DNA from: Ancylobacter sp. IITR112
GTDB taxonomy: Bacteria > Pseudomonadota > Alphaproteobacteria > Rhizobiales > Xanthobacteraceae
Assembly: GCF_041415945.1 (NCBI RefSeq)
Contig: NZ_JBGCUS010000001.1
Span: 4,248,501-4,312,500, forward strand
Length of the DNA: 64,000 bases
Direction: 5' to 3'
The notes below the pieces were generated by a model. That model saw nothing but the letters and a program-made list of their open reading frames with translations. It had not been told where the DNA came from and ran no database searches. Of this stretch, positions 44,457 through 53,985 are shown piece after piece (positions within the stretch are counted from its first letter, which is position 1; each line of letters begins with the position of its first letter). The position numbers and the translations under genes are program-made.

Positions 44457-46949
44457 TCAGCCGCGCGGCTTGGCCCGGCGGGTCGGCTCGGCCTGCGCCG
44501 GGTCTTCCGGCCAGGGATGGCGCGGGTAGCGCCCGCGCATTTCCGCCCGCACATCGCGCCAGGACCCGGCCCAGAAGGCCGGCAGGTCGCGGGTGAGCTG
44601 GATCGGCCGGTGCGCCGGGGAGAGCAGCGACAGCACCAGCGGCACACGCCCGCCGGCGATGCTGGGGTGGGTCTTCAGGCCGAACAGTTCCTGCACCCGC
44701 ACATGCAGCGTCGGGCCGCCGTCAGTGGCATAGTCGATGGGCAGGCGCGAGCCGGTCGGCACCTCGTAATGGGTGGGCGCCGCCGCCTCCATGCCGCGCG
44801 ACAATTCCCATGGCAGCAGGCCGGACAGCGCGCGCCCGAGCCGCTCCGCGTCGAGCGCACTGAGGGAGGTGATGTCGTCCAGCACCGGGGCCAGCCAGTC
44901 CTCGACTGTGCCCGCCAGCGCCTCCCATGACAGGTCCGGCCAGAGATCGGGCGCGCTGGCGTGGAGAAAGCGCGCACGGTCCAGCCATTGCCGCTGCGCG
45001 TCGGACCAGGCGAGCCGCTCCAGCCCGCGCATGGCGGCGGCGCTGGCCAGCGCCCGGGCGGTCTCCGGTCCCGGCTTCAGCGGCGCGGTGCGCTCCGCCA
45101 GCACCAGCGCGCCGAGCCGGCGGACATGGCGCGCGCGCAAGGCGCCCGAGGCGGGGTCGAAGGCGGTCTCGACACCCTCGGTGATGGCGGTGCCGAATTC
45201 GGCCTCGATATCGGCTTCGGAGAGTTCAGCAGCCAGCAGAATGCGGGCCTCATCCGCCGTGCCGGTGAGTTCGGCGATGGCGAGGAAGCGGGCGCGGGCG
45301 AGGGAAGTGGCGGGGTCGATGGCCGCGCCGCGCCCATTGGCCAGCACGAAGCGCCGCCCGTCGCCGCGCCCGCGCGCCACCCGGTCGGGAAAGGCCAGCG
45401 CCAGCAGCGCGGCGGGCGAGGGGGCCTCGCCCGCCGCCCGCGACCCGGCCCCTCGCGTCCCCGCTAGCTGCCGCGCTGCCTCCTCCGCCCAGCGCTCGGC
45501 CAGACGGCGCGCCTCTTCCGCGCGGCGGGAGCGGTCGCGGGAAAAATCCATCAGCCGGTGGGCGAGGTCGGGGGCGTCGCCGCCGAGGCCACGCTCGGAG
45601 ACGAGGGCGGCGATGCGCGCGGCCTCTTCCCCCGCGCCGCGCCGGGCGCCTTCGATCACCATGCGGGCGAGGCGCGGTTCCAGCGGCAGCCTTGCCATGG
45701 CCCGGCCGAGCGGGCTCACCTGCCCGTCGGCGTCAAAGGCGCCGAGGCTGGCGAGCAGCACCTTCGCCTCCTTCACCGCCGGGGCGGGGGGCGGGTCGAG
45801 AAAAGCGAGGCTGGCGGGATCGCGCACGCCCCACACGGCGAGGTCGAGCACGAGGCGGGAGAGATCGGCGGCGAGGATTTCCGGCGTCGCAAAGGCCGGC
45901 AGGCTCGCCGTTTCCGGCTCGCTCCACAGCCGCAGGCACAGGCCCGGCTCGGTGCGCCCGGCGCGGCCGCGCCGCTGGTCGGCGGCGGCGCGGGAGACAC
46001 GCACCGTTTCCAGCCGGGTGAGGCCGACACCGGGCTCGAAGCGCGGCACGCGGGCGAGGCCGCTGTCGATGACGACGCGCACGCCCTCGATGGTGAGGCT
46101 GGTCTCGGCGATGGAGGTGGCGAGCACAACCTTGCGCCGGCCGGCCGGGGCCGGGACGATGGCGCGGTCCTGCTCCGCCGGGGGGAGGGCGCCATAGAGC
46201 GGGGCGATGTCGAGGGCGGGGTCGTGCACCATCTCGCGCAGAAAGCGCTCGGTGCGGCGGATCTCGGACGCGCCCGGCAGGAAGGCGAGCAGCGAGCCGG
46301 TCTCCTCGCGCAATGCGCGGGCGATGAGATCGGCCATCTGCCGCTCGACCGGGGCGCCGGGCGTACGCCCGGCATAGCGGGTTTCCACCGGGAAGGCGCG
46401 GCCGAGGCTTTCCACCACAGGCGCGCCGGCGAGCAGACGGGCGACGCGGGCGCCGTCCAGCGTCGCCGACATGACGAGAATGCGCAGATCCTCGCGCAGG
46501 GCGCCTTGCGCGTCGAGGGCCAAAGCCAGGCCGAGATCGGCGTCGAGGCTGCGCTCGTGGAATTCGTCGAAAAGCACGGCGGCGACATCGGAAAGCTCCG
46601 GGTCGTCCAGCATCATGCGGGTGAAGATGCCCTCGGTGATGACCTCGATGCGGGTGGCGCGCCCGATTTTCGAGCCGAAGCGGGCGCGGTAGCCGACGCT
46701 CTGCCCGGCCTCCTCGCCCAGCGTCTGCGCCATGCGGGTGGCGGCGGCGCGGGCGGCGAGCCGGCGCGGCTCCAGCACGAGGATTTTCCGCCCCGCGACC
46801 CAGGGCTGATCCAGCAGCGCCAGCGGCACCCGCGTGGTCTTGCCCGCGCCGGGCGGGGCGACGAGCACGGCAGCATTACCGGCGCGCAGGGCGGCGGTCA
46901 GCTCCGGCAGGGCGTCGTCGATGGGGAGGGGAGCAAGGGGCGCGGGCAT
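44457..46949 (-). CDS. hrpB: ATP-dependent helicase HrpB
   Basis: An 830-residue DEAH-box helicase. Walker A GAGKT is at residues 34-38, DEFH at 128-131, then SATLDGARVARLL, RRGRAGRTEPGLCLRL (motif VI) and the HrpB-specific C terminus (GSRLPIDYATDGGPTLHVRVQELFGLKTHP). Length is typical. The cellular role of HrpB is poorly defined. The reading frame stays intact although it is extremely GC-rich. Confidence 0.96.
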   Translation of the reverse strand: MPAPLAPLPIDDALPELTAALRAGNAAVLVAPPGAGKTTRVPLALLDQPWVAGRKILVLEPRRLAARAAATRMAQTLGEEAGQSVGYRARFGSKIGRATRIEVITEGIFTRMMLDDPELSDVAAVLFDEFHERSLDADLGLALALDAQGALREDLRILVMSATLDGARVARLLAGAPVVESLGRAFPVETRYAGRTPGAPVERQMADLIARALREETGSLLAFLPGASEIRRTERFLREMVHDPALDIAPLYGALPPAEQDRAIVPAPAGRRKVVLATSIAETSLTIEGVRVVIDSGLARVPRFEPGVGLTRLETVRVSRAAADQRRGRAGRTEPGLCLRLWSEPETASLPAFATPEILAADLSRLVLDLAVWGVRDPASLAFLDPPPAPAVKEAKVLLASLGAFDADGQVSPLGRAMARLPLEPRLARMVIEGARRGAGEEAARIAALVSERGLGGDAPDLAHRLMDFSRDRSRRAEEARRLAERWAEEAARQLAGTRGAGSRAAGEAPSPAALLALAFPDRVARGRGDGRRFVLANGRGAAIDPATSLARARFLAIAELTGTADEARILLAAELSEADIEAEFGTAITEGVETAFDPASGALRARHVRRLGALVLAERTAPLKPGPETARALASAAAMRGLERLAWSDAQRQWLDRARFLHASAPDLWPDLSWEALAGTVEDWLAPVLDDITSLSALDAERLGRALSGLLPWELSRGMEAAAPTHYEVPTGSRLPIDYATDGGPTLHVRVQELFGLKTHPSIAGGRVPLVLSLLSPAHRPIQLTRDLPAFWAGSWRDVRAEMRGRYPRHPWPEDPAQAEPTRRAKPRG

Positions 46950-47019
46950 GGCGCAGGGCTATACAGCCTGTTGCCGTGCGCGGGAACGGGCGGACCCAAG
47001 ACGCCTGCCGCCCACTGTG

Positions 47020-47113
47020 CCCTCATGGCCGGGCTTGACCCGGCCACCCAGGCTTCTCAGCGGTGCAAAGCGGGACCGCTGGATCCCCGGGACAGGCCCG
47101 GGGATGAGGGAGG
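47020..47113. repeat. Dispersed intergenic repeat, copy 1
   Basis: The element starts CCTCATGGCCGGGCTTGACC and ends GGGGATGAGGGAGG, with CCGGCCACCCAGG and GGATCCCCGGG inside. The same arms recur at 56092-56197 around a different centre. The ends are near-inverted repeats (CCTCAT versus ATGAGG), so the transcript would fold into a hairpin. It fills most of the gap between hrpB and the aminotransferase gene. Confidence 0.8.
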
Positions 47114-47129
47114 CGGAAGGCCGCCCGGC

Positions 47130-48467
47130 TCAGAAGATCCGGTCGAGCGTGCGGCCGATCTTCTCGACGATCTCGCCCATCTGGCTCTCGCTGACGATGA
47201 GCGGCGGGCTGACGGCGAAAGTGTCGCCGGCGGTGCGCACCATCATGCCCTCATCGTGGAACAGCCGCTCCATGCCTTCATAGGCGCGGCGGCCGACCCC
47301 GTCCTCGCGCGAGGCGAAGTCGATGGCGCCGACGAGGCCGACGGTGCGGATGTCGAGCACGCCGGGCTTGGAGCGCAGCGAGTGGAAGGCGTCCGCCCAC
47401 ACCGGTTCCAGCGCGCGGGCGCGCTCGAACAGCCCTTCCTCGCGGTAGAGGTCCAGCGTCGCCAGCGAGGCGGCGCAGGCCAGCGGATGGGCCGAATAGG
47501 TGTAGCCGTGGAACAGGTCGATGACTGGCGCGTCGCTCTTCACGAAGGCGTCGTAAATGTGCTTGCGCACCAGCACGCCGCCCATCGGCACCGCGCCCGA
47601 GGTGACGCCCTTGGCGAAGGTGATCATGTCAGGCACCACGCCATAGCGCTCGGCGGCGAAGGCATAGCCGAGGCGGCCGAAGCCGGTGATGACCTCGTCG
47701 AAAATCAGCAGGATGCCGTATTTGTCGCAGATCTCGCGCAGGCGCTTGAGATAGCCGACCGGGGCGGGAATGGCGCCGGTGGAGCCGGCCATCGGCTCGA
47801 CGATGACGGCGGCGATGGTGGAGGCATCGTGCAGGGCGACGATGTTCTCCAGCGCGTCGGCGCGCTCGGCGCCCCATTCCGGCTCGCCCTTGGAGAAGGC
47901 CTGCTTCTCGCGGTTATAGGTGTGCGGCAGGTGGTCGACGCCCGGCAGCAGCGAGCCGAACATCTTGCGGTTGGGCGACATGCCGCCGACCGAGATGCCG
48001 CCGAAGCCGACGCCGTGATAGCCGCGCTCGCGGCCGATGAGGCGGGTGCGCGTCGCATTGCCTGTCGTGGCGTGGTAGGCGAGGGCGATTTTCAGCGCGC
48101 TGTCGCCGGCCTCCGAGCCGGAATTGCACAGGAACACATGGTCGAGATCGCCCGGCGCCAGCGCGGCGATGCGGGCGGCGACGGCGAACGCCTTGGGGTG
48201 GCCGTACTGGAAGGGCGGGGCGAAATCCATCTCCGCCGCCTGGTTCTGGATCGCCTCGACGATGGGGTCGCGGTTATGGCCGGCATTGGCGCACCACAGA
48301 CCGGCGGTGGCATCCAGCACCCCGCGCCCTTCCGGCGTGTAGTAGTGCATGTCCTTGGAGCGGGACAGCAGGCGCGGCCGCGCCTTGAACGCCCGGTTGG
48401 GCGTGAACGGCATGAAGAAGGCGTCAAGATCGTTGGGGCTGGCGGCTGCGGATGAGTAAGCAGACAT
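47130..48467 (-). CDS. Omega-amino acid (beta-alanine)--pyruvate aminotransferase, class III PLP enzyme
   Basis: The 445-residue enzyme has class III signatures: VFLCNSGSEAGDSALKIA, RERGYHGVGFGGIS, LLIFDEVITGFGRLG and the PLP lysine in MITFAKGVTSG. Overall pattern and length match beta-alanine:pyruvate transaminases. The ATG at 48467 has GGAG at the right distance. The upstream region is AT-rich and holds a GTATTATAC promoter-like motif and two abutting palindromes. Confidence 0.92.
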   Translation of the reverse strand: MSAYSSAAASPNDLDAFFMPFTPNRAFKARPRLLSRSKDMHYYTPEGRGVLDATAGLWCANAGHNRDPIVEAIQNQAAEMDFAPPFQYGHPKAFAVAARIAALAPGDLDHVFLCNSGSEAGDSALKIALAYHATTGNATRTRLIGRERGYHGVGFGGISVGGMSPNRKMFGSLLPGVDHLPHTYNREKQAFSKGEPEWGAERADALENIVALHDASTIAAVIVEPMAGSTGAIPAPVGYLKRLREICDKYGILLIFDEVITGFGRLGYAFAAERYGVVPDMITFAKGVTSGAVPMGGVLVRKHIYDAFVKSDAPVIDLFHGYTYSAHPLACAASLATLDLYREEGLFERARALEPVWADAFHSLRSKPGVLDIRTVGLVGAIDFASREDGVGRRAYEGMERLFHDEGMMVRTAGDTFAVSPPLIVSESQMGEIVEKIGRTLDRIF

Positions 48468-48522
48468 GGAGGTCTCCGGCTGATACGGCGAAAAGGGGAC
48501 AAGCCGCGCTTTTTTAGTCATG

Positions 48523-48573
48523 TATAATACGTAAGCAGCTTAGGCTCACGAGAAATAATCATGATGTGATCAC
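48523..48573 (-). promoter_or_regulatory. Promoter-like and operator-like motifs upstream of the aminotransferase gene
   Basis: TATTAT (minus strand, 48529-48524) lies about 60 bp before the start and could be a -10 element. The 8-bp palindromes ATCATGAT (48558-48565) and GTGATCAC (48566-48573) are directly adjacent, near where a -35 box or activator site would be. No good -35 hexamer is present, which would fit control by an activator. All of this is inferred from sequence form. Confidence 0.4.
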
Positions 48574-48759
48574 TTTCCTTTCTGCCGGGGGTCTGCGTCA
48601 CTGGCCGCCTTGACCCGGCGGCCTCATCGCGGCCATCAAGGCGCGGCAGAGGGAAAGCGGTCACGTTGCGTCAGCCGGTGGCGTGGCGGGTTTCCCAGGA
48701 AGCGTTTCTGCCGTGTCCCGGGCGGGGGAGCCGGGGACGGCGCAGAATAGGACGTTGCG

Positions 48760-50649
48760 GTGCCCGAGAGCACGACAATGGAGTTGCCCGACGCCGGCGC
48801 CGCCAGCCCCGAGGCGGTGCGCCACGCGCTGTCGCTCGTGCTCGCCTCCGACGAGCTGCGCTCCTCGCCCCAGCTCGCCACTATCCTGCGCTTCGTGGTG
48901 GAAGCGACGCTGGACGGGCGCCGCGAGGCGATCAAGGGCTATACCATCGCCGTCGAGGCGCTGGGGCGCGACCCCTCCTTCGACCCGCAGGCCGACCCGA
49001 TCGTGCGGGTGGAGGCCACGAGGCTGCGCCGGGCGCTGGAGCGCTATTATGCCGGCGCGGGGGCCGGCGACGACATTGAGATCGCCATTCCGCGCGGCAG
49101 CTATGTGCCGCAGTTCCTGCCGCGCCTGGCGGCGGGCGGGGAGGTGGGCGAGGTGGAGTCCGCGGGCCTCGACGCCAATGTGGATGCCGTGACCCCGCCC
49201 CCCGTCCCGCCGGCGGGCATTGCGGCGGGCTCTCCCGCAGGCGTGCCGGCCCGCCCGCAGAAGGCGGCCCGGCGCCTCGGCCGCGCTGTCGCCATGGGCC
49301 TGCTGGCGCTGGCGCTGGCGGTGGTCGCGATCGGCCTCGTCACCGGCAGCCGCGACCCGTTCGGGCTGCGGGAATGGCTTGCCGGCTCCGGCTGGCAGCC
49401 GCTGGAGCGGACCAACCGGCTCGGCATTCCGATGATCGAGGTGCGGGCCTTCGAGACCGCCGGCCGCCCGCCGGCCAGTGGCAGCAGCGGCGACTTCACC
49501 GCCGAGGGGATCGAGGTGCGGGTGCGCGACGCGCTGGCCCGCTTCGACCTGCTCGACGTGCTGGCGAGCCCGGATGCGCGGCCGGCGCTGCGCTGCGCCG
49601 GCGAGGGCGCCTCCGCCAGCTCCGCCTTCGCGCTGGGCGGGCTGGTGGAGAATCATGACGACGGCACGCTCTCCGTCCTGCTGCGGCTTTCCGACCTGTG
49701 CGATGGCACCATTGTCTGGTCGCGCGAATTCGACAGCCTCAAGCGCGGCGGCGACGCGACCGCGCTGGAAATCGGGCTGGTGCGCGACATCATGGCGGCA
49801 ATCGCCGAGCCCTATGGCGTGATCCAGGCGCGGGCGCGGGCCCGCGTCACCGCCGCCGGCGGGCCGGGCGCCGCCGGGCCCTATGGCTGCGTGCTCACCG
49901 CCTATGCCTACTGGCGCTCCTACCTCCCCGCCGAGCATGAGGCGGCGCGTGCCTGCCTGGAAAAGGCGGTGGCGGAGGACCGCACCTTCGCCCTCGGCTA
50001 TGCGCTGCTGGCCGAACTCTATCTCGACGAGATCCGCGCCGGCGCCCCCTCGCGCGCCGCCACCCCGGCGCTCAACCGCGCGCTGGCGGCGGCGGAGCAG
50101 GCGGTGGAACTCGCCCCCACCAGCGCCTTCGCCCGCCGGGTGCTGATGGATGTGCATTTCTTTCGCGGCGAGCGCGCGGCGACGCTGGCGGCGGGCAGCA
50201 CCGCGCTGGAACTCAACCCCTATGATGTCGACATCATCGCCGATTTCGGCGGCCGGTTGATCGCGCTCGGCGACACGGCGCGCGGCGAGGCGATGCTGGC
50301 GCAGGCCGCCCATGCCGCGCCGGGCATGCCGCCGTGGGTGGATTATCACCGCGTCATCGCCGCCTATCTCAGGGGCGACGCGCCCGGCGCCGCCGCCGCC
50401 GCGGACCATCTGATGGGCGAGGGCTACGCGCCCGGGCTGCTGGCGCGGGCGCTGGCCAGCCATCTCGCCGGCGAGGATGAGGCGGCGCGGGCCGACCTTG
50501 CCCGGCTGGTCGCCATTTCCCCCGCCTGGGGCCGCGATCCCGACACCATGATCGCCCGCTTCTTCCCCGATGCCGGCGTCGCCCGCAAGGTGCGGGCCGA
50601 TCTCGCCGCTCTCGGGCTGAAGCGGCACGATTCCGCCGCGGCGAACTGA
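48760..50649 (+). CDS. Membrane-anchored TPR protein with N-terminal regulator-like domain
   Basis: A 629-residue protein. Residues 28-118 form a conserved compact domain (SSPQLATILRFVVEATLDGR, EAIKGYTIAVEALGRDPSFD, DPIVRVEATRLRRALERYY). A proline-rich linker and one membrane helix (176-197) follow. An ALGGLVENHDD... domain like that of adenylate-cyclase/TolB-type proteins comes next, then degenerate TPR repeats to the end. I know this layout from many Hyphomicrobiales proteins of unconfirmed function. A signalling or assembly role is possible. GTG 48760 and ATG 48778 are both possible starts. Confidence 0.78.
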   Translation: MPESTTMELPDAGAASPEAVRHALSLVLASDELRSSPQLATILRFVVEATLDGRREAIKGYTIAVEALGRDPSFDPQADPIVRVEATRLRRALERYYAGAGAGDDIEIAIPRGSYVPQFLPRLAAGGEVGEVESAGLDANVDAVTPPPVPPAGIAAGSPAGVPARPQKAARRLGRAVAMGLLALALAVVAIGLVTGSRDPFGLREWLAGSGWQPLERTNRLGIPMIEVRAFETAGRPPASGSSGDFTAEGIEVRVRDALARFDLLDVLASPDARPALRCAGEGASASSAFALGGLVENHDDGTLSVLLRLSDLCDGTIVWSREFDSLKRGGDATALEIGLVRDIMAAIAEPYGVIQARARARVTAAGGPGAAGPYGCVLTAYAYWRSYLPAEHEAARACLEKAVAEDRTFALGYALLAELYLDEIRAGAPSRAATPALNRALAAAEQAVELAPTSAFARRVLMDVHFFRGERAATLAAGSTALELNPYDVDIIADFGGRLIALGDTARGEAMLAQAAHAAPGMPPWVDYHRVIAAYLRGDAPGAAAAADHLMGEGYAPGLLARALASHLAGEDEAARADLARLVAISPAWGRDPDTMIARFFPDAGVARKVRADLAALGLKRHDSAAAN

Positions 50650-50749
50650 ACCGGCGCCGCCGGCGCGCCCAAGGTCGCGTGGCGCGGGCGGGCCGAAGCG
50701 GCTATAGGCTTGGTCCGCCCGGATCACCCCTTCCACGCGGACCCCTCTC

Positions 50750-51865
50750 ATGTCGGACAGTTTCGATCTCGCCATTGTCGGTGCGGGCGTCGTCGGCCTC
50801 GGCCATGCCCTTGCCGCCCGCCGTCGCGGGCTGAAGGTGGTCGTCATCGACCGCGACGCGCAGGCCAATGGCGCCTCGGTGCGCAATTTCGGCTTCGTCA
50901 CCGTCACCGGCCAGCAGCGCGGTGAGTGCTGGCGCCGCGCCATGCGCTCGCGCGACATCTGGGCCGAGGTGGCGCCCAAGGCCGGCATCGCGGTGGAGCA
51001 TCGCGGCCTGCTGGTCGCCGTGCGCCGGCCGGAGGCGATGCCGGTGCTGGAAGCCTTCCTTGCCACGGAAATGGGCGAGGGCTGCGAACTGCTCACCCCC
51101 GAGTCGGCGCGCGAGCGGCTGCCCGCGCTGACCGGCCCGCTTTCCGGCGGGCTGTGGAGCCCGCACGACATGCGGGTGGAATCGCGCGACGCCATTCCCC
51201 GCCTCGCCGCCTGGCTGGCGAGCGAGGGCGTGGAATTCCGCCGCGAAAGCGCGGTGACCGCCGTGGAGCCGGGGCGCGTCGTCACCTCGTCCGGCACGGT
51301 ATCGGCCGAGCGCATCGTGGTGGCGCCGGGCGACGATTTCCACACGCTGTTCGAGGACCGGTTCAAAGCCTATGGCGTCACACGCTGCAAGCTGCACATG
51401 CTGCGCGTGAGCGACCCGGCGCTCGGGCGGCTGCCGGGCTCGGTGATGACCGACCTCTCGCTCGGGCGCTATCTCGGCTATGCCGAACTGCCGGAGGCGG
51501 AGGCGCTGAAGCGCGTGCTGCAGGCCGAGCAGGCCGAGCACCTCGCGCATGGGGTTCATCTCATCGTCGTGCAGTCGGCGGACGGTTCGCTCGTGGTCGG
51601 CGACAGCCACCACTACGCCGCGACGCCCGACCCCTTTGCCCCGGATTTCGTCGATGAGCTGATCCTCGACGAATATGAAGCCCTGTTCGGCCGCCGGCCG
51701 CGCGTGACGGAACGCTGGATCGGCACCTATGCCTCGGCTTCCGACCGGCTGGCCTTCATCGACCGGCCGCACGATCATATCCGCCTCGTGGTGGTGACCA
51801 GCGGCACCGGCGCCTCCACCGGCTTCGCCCTTGCCGAGGAAGCGGTGGCGGAGCTGTTCGACTGA
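50750..51865 (+). CDS. FAD-dependent oxidoreductase of the TIGR03364 (HpnW-like) family
   Basis: The 371-residue DAO-type flavoprotein has the dinucleotide motif GAGVVG at residues 11-16 and [22 protein letters not shown], a family-specific stretch. [20 protein letters not shown] closes the FAD site. The family was named from 2-aminoethylphosphonate loci, but no phosphonate genes are visible here, so the substrate is open; an amine oxidation is likely. It is followed by hisS after 79 bp. Confidence 0.83.
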   Translation: MSDSFDLAIVGAGVVGLGHALAARRRGLKVVVIDRDAQANGASVRNFGFVTVTGQQRGECWRRAMRSRDIWAEVAPKAGIAVEHRGLLVAVRRPEAMPVLEAFLATEMGEGCELLTPESARERLPALTGPLSGGLWSPHDMRVESRDAIPRLAAWLASEGVEFRRESAVTAVEPGRVVTSSGTVSAERIVVAPGDDFHTLFEDRFKAYGVTRCKLHMLRVSDPALGRLPGSVMTDLSLGRYLGYAELPEAEALKRVLQAEQAEHLAHGVHLIVVQSADGSLVVGDSHHYAATPDPFAPDFVDELILDEYEALFGRRPRVTERWIGTYASASDRLAFIDRPHDHIRLVVVTSGTGASTGFALAEEAVAELFD

Positions 51866-51944
51866 GGCGCGTCTCCCGCACTGGCATTGCCGCCACGCGC
51901 CCCATCCTCTAAACCCGCGCCGTACTTCGAGAAGGACGGCGCCC

Positions 51945-53516
51945 ATGGCCAAGGACAAACCCACCAAGCTTCGCGCCCGCATGCCGCGCGGCTTCGCCGA
52001 TCGCGGCCCGGCGGAGCTGGCCCCCACGCGGGCGATGCTGGAGACGATCCGCAAGGTCTATGAGCTCTATGGCTTCGAGGCGCTGGAAACCCCCTTCATC
52101 GAATATACCGACGCGCTGGGGAAGTTCCTGCCGGACCAGGACCGGCCAAATGAGGGCGTGTTCTCGTTCCAGGACGATGACGAGCAGTGGCTGAGCCTGC
52201 GCTACGACCTGACCGCGCCGCTCGCCCGCCATGTGGCGGAGAATTTCGACAAGCTGCCAAAACCCTTCCGCAGCTACCGCGCCGGCTGGGTTTTTCGCAA
52301 CGAGAAGCCCGGCCCCGGCCGCTTCCGCCAGTTCATGCAGTTCGACGCCGACACGGTGGGCGCCCCCACGGTGGCGGCGGATGCCGAGATCTGCATGATG
52401 ATGGCGGACACGCTGGAAGCGCTGGGGCTGAAGGACAAGTTCGTCATCAAGGTCAATAACCGCAAGGTGCTGGACGGCGTGCTGGAAGCCATCGGCCTCG
52501 GGGGCGAGGAGAATGCCGGCCGCCGGCTGACGGTGCTGCGCGCCATCGACAAGTTCGACAAGGTGGGCATTGCGGGCGTGCGCGACCTGCTCGGCGCAGG
52601 CCGCTGGGAGAACCCGGAGGCCAAGAGCGGCGACTTCACCAAGGGCGCGGGGCTGGATGAGGGGCAGAGCTCCGTAATCTTAGGTTATATTGATCCTAAC
52701 GGTCATGTTGCCCAAATTGTCCGTGGCGGCCCTGCTTCCTTGCCTACGACTGGACAATTTACTGAGGTGTCTGGACTGGGATGGGCTGGTGCAGACGCTC
52801 TCATGGCAAGTGGTTCGTTTACTGACGGTCTCCGCGAGCTTCACGAGATTAGTAATTTGATCAACGGCGCCGGCTATGGCGACCGGGTGAAGATCGATCC
52901 CTCCGTCGTGCGTGGCCTCGAATATTACACCGGCCCGGTGTTTGAGGCCGAGCTGACCTTCGAGGTGACGGACGAGAAGGGCCGCCCGGTGCGCTTCGGC
53001 TCGGTCGGCGGTGGCGGGCGCTATGATGGGCTGGTCGGGCGCTTCCGCGGCGAAGCGGTGCCGGCTACGGGTTTCTCCATCGGCGTCTCGCGGCTCGCCT
53101 CGGCGCTGTCCTATCTCAAGACCGACGCCACGCCGGAATTCGGCCCCGTGGTGGTGGTCGTCATGGATCGCGACCAGACCGCGCATTATATGGGCCTCGT
53201 CGCGAAGCTGCGGCAGGCCGGCATCCGCGCCGAAATGTATCTCGGCAACCCGAAAAATCTCGGCAACCAGTTTAGATATGCCGACCGCCGCAACTCGCCT
53301 TGCGTGGTCATTCAGGGCTCGGACGAGCGCGCGGCGGGTCAGGTGCAGATCAAGGACCTGATCGAGGGCGCCAAGGCCGCCGCCGCCATCACCGACAATG
53401 CCGAGTGGCGCGAAAGCCGCCCGGCGCAGTTCGCCTGCGCCGAGGCCGAGCTGGTGGAAAAGGTGCGCGAGCTGCTCGACCATCACGGCGTGCCGCATGG
53501 TGACAAGCTGGCGTGA
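51945..53516 (+). CDS. hisS: Histidyl-tRNA synthetase
   Basis: The 523-residue class II synthetase shows motif 1 ([19 protein letters not shown]), motif 2 ([23 protein letters not shown]), histidine-binding [14 protein letters not shown] and motif 3 (GFSIGVSRL). A C-terminal anticodon-binding domain completes it. The reading frame is intact. Codons between 52674 and 52859 are strikingly different from the rest: by my count GC at third positions is 24 of 62 there against 44 of 47 just before, with TTA, GTA, CAA, AGT and AAT codons. The amino acids there still fit the insertion-domain position of the enzyme. A tiny second patch (TTT AGA TAT) lies near 53270. Confidence 0.95.
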   Translation: MAKDKPTKLRARMPRGFADRGPAELAPTRAMLETIRKVYELYGFEALETPFIEYTDALGKFLPDQDRPNEGVFSFQDDDEQWLSLRYDLTAPLARHVAENFDKLPKPFRSYRAGWVFRNEKPGPGRFRQFMQFDADTVGAPTVAADAEICMMMADTLEALGLKDKFVIKVNNRKVLDGVLEAIGLGGEENAGRRLTVLRAIDKFDKVGIAGVRDLLGAGRWENPEAKSGDFTKGAGLDEGQSSVILGYIDPNGHVAQIVRGGPASLPTTGQFTEVSGLGWAGADALMASGSFTDGLRELHEISNLINGAGYGDRVKIDPSVVRGLEYYTGPVFEAELTFEVTDEKGRPVRFGSVGGGGRYDGLVGRFRGEAVPATGFSIGVSRLASALSYLKTDATPEFGPVVVVVMDRDQTAHYMGLVAKLRQAGIRAEMYLGNPKNLGNQFRYADRRNSPCVVIQGSDERAAGQVQIKDLIEGAKAAAAITDNAEWRESRPAQFACAEAELVEKVRELLDHHGVPHGDKLA

Positions 53517-53550
53517 GGCCGGCGCCGGCGCAGCGCCAGCCGCCGGCCTC
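53515..53550. terminator. GC-rich hairpin between convergent hisS and a small gene
   Basis: GAGGCCGGCG (53515-53524) pairs perfectly with CGCCGGCCTC (53541-53550) around 16 bases. It begins inside the hisS stop codon and ends just before the minus-strand stop. There is no T-run; a bidirectional transcript-end hairpin is plausible. Confidence 0.45.
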
Positions 53551-53552
53551 TC

Positions 53553-53780
53553 TCAGAAGCCGTGCAGCGGGCCTTCGACGGAGATTTCCACCCCATTCAG
53601 CGTGCCCTTGCGATGGGGCGCGGCGGGAGGCGCGAGGTGGGGCTCAACCTCGGCCTTGAACGCCTTGAGCGCGTCGCGCTGGGCGGTGATGGTCTTCGCC
53701 TCCAGCCGGAGGCGGAAATCGGCGGGGTTGAGTCCGTTGGCCTGAAGCCAGGCGGAGAGTTCGTCGAGGGCGCCTTTCAT
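53553..53780 (-). CDS. Small hypothetical protein (75 aa) within the his cluster
   Basis: I do not recognise the family. The product is soluble and mainly helical (MKGALDELSAWLQANGLNPADFRLRLEAK) with a C-terminal TLNGVEISVEGPLHGF. AAGGA precedes the ATG. It lies on the opposite strand between hisS and hisZ; the codon use matches the genome. Confidence 0.65.
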   Translation of the reverse strand: MKGALDELSAWLQANGLNPADFRLRLEAKTITAQRDALKAFKAEVEPHLAPPAAPHRKGTLNGVEISVEGPLHGF

Positions 53781-53985
53781 CGCGGAAGTCCTTGGCAGGA
53801 TACAGAAGCGGCGAGGAGATAGGCGCGGACCCGCCGGGATGCCAGAGGGCGAGAGGCGCACGGTAACGGGCGGCGCGTCGCCCACCCCGAAACCATGTCA
53901 CGCCCCGTGCATGGACCCGCGCGCGGGGCTTTGCTAGAAGCGCGCAGCTTATAAACGCCCCGTTTCCCGCAGACCGGACCCGCCC

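Noticed and set aside
52674..52859. A tRNA-like or mobile-element attachment site within the hisS patch
   Set aside because: I could not fold a cloverleaf or find flanking repeats; the protein frame continues through it.
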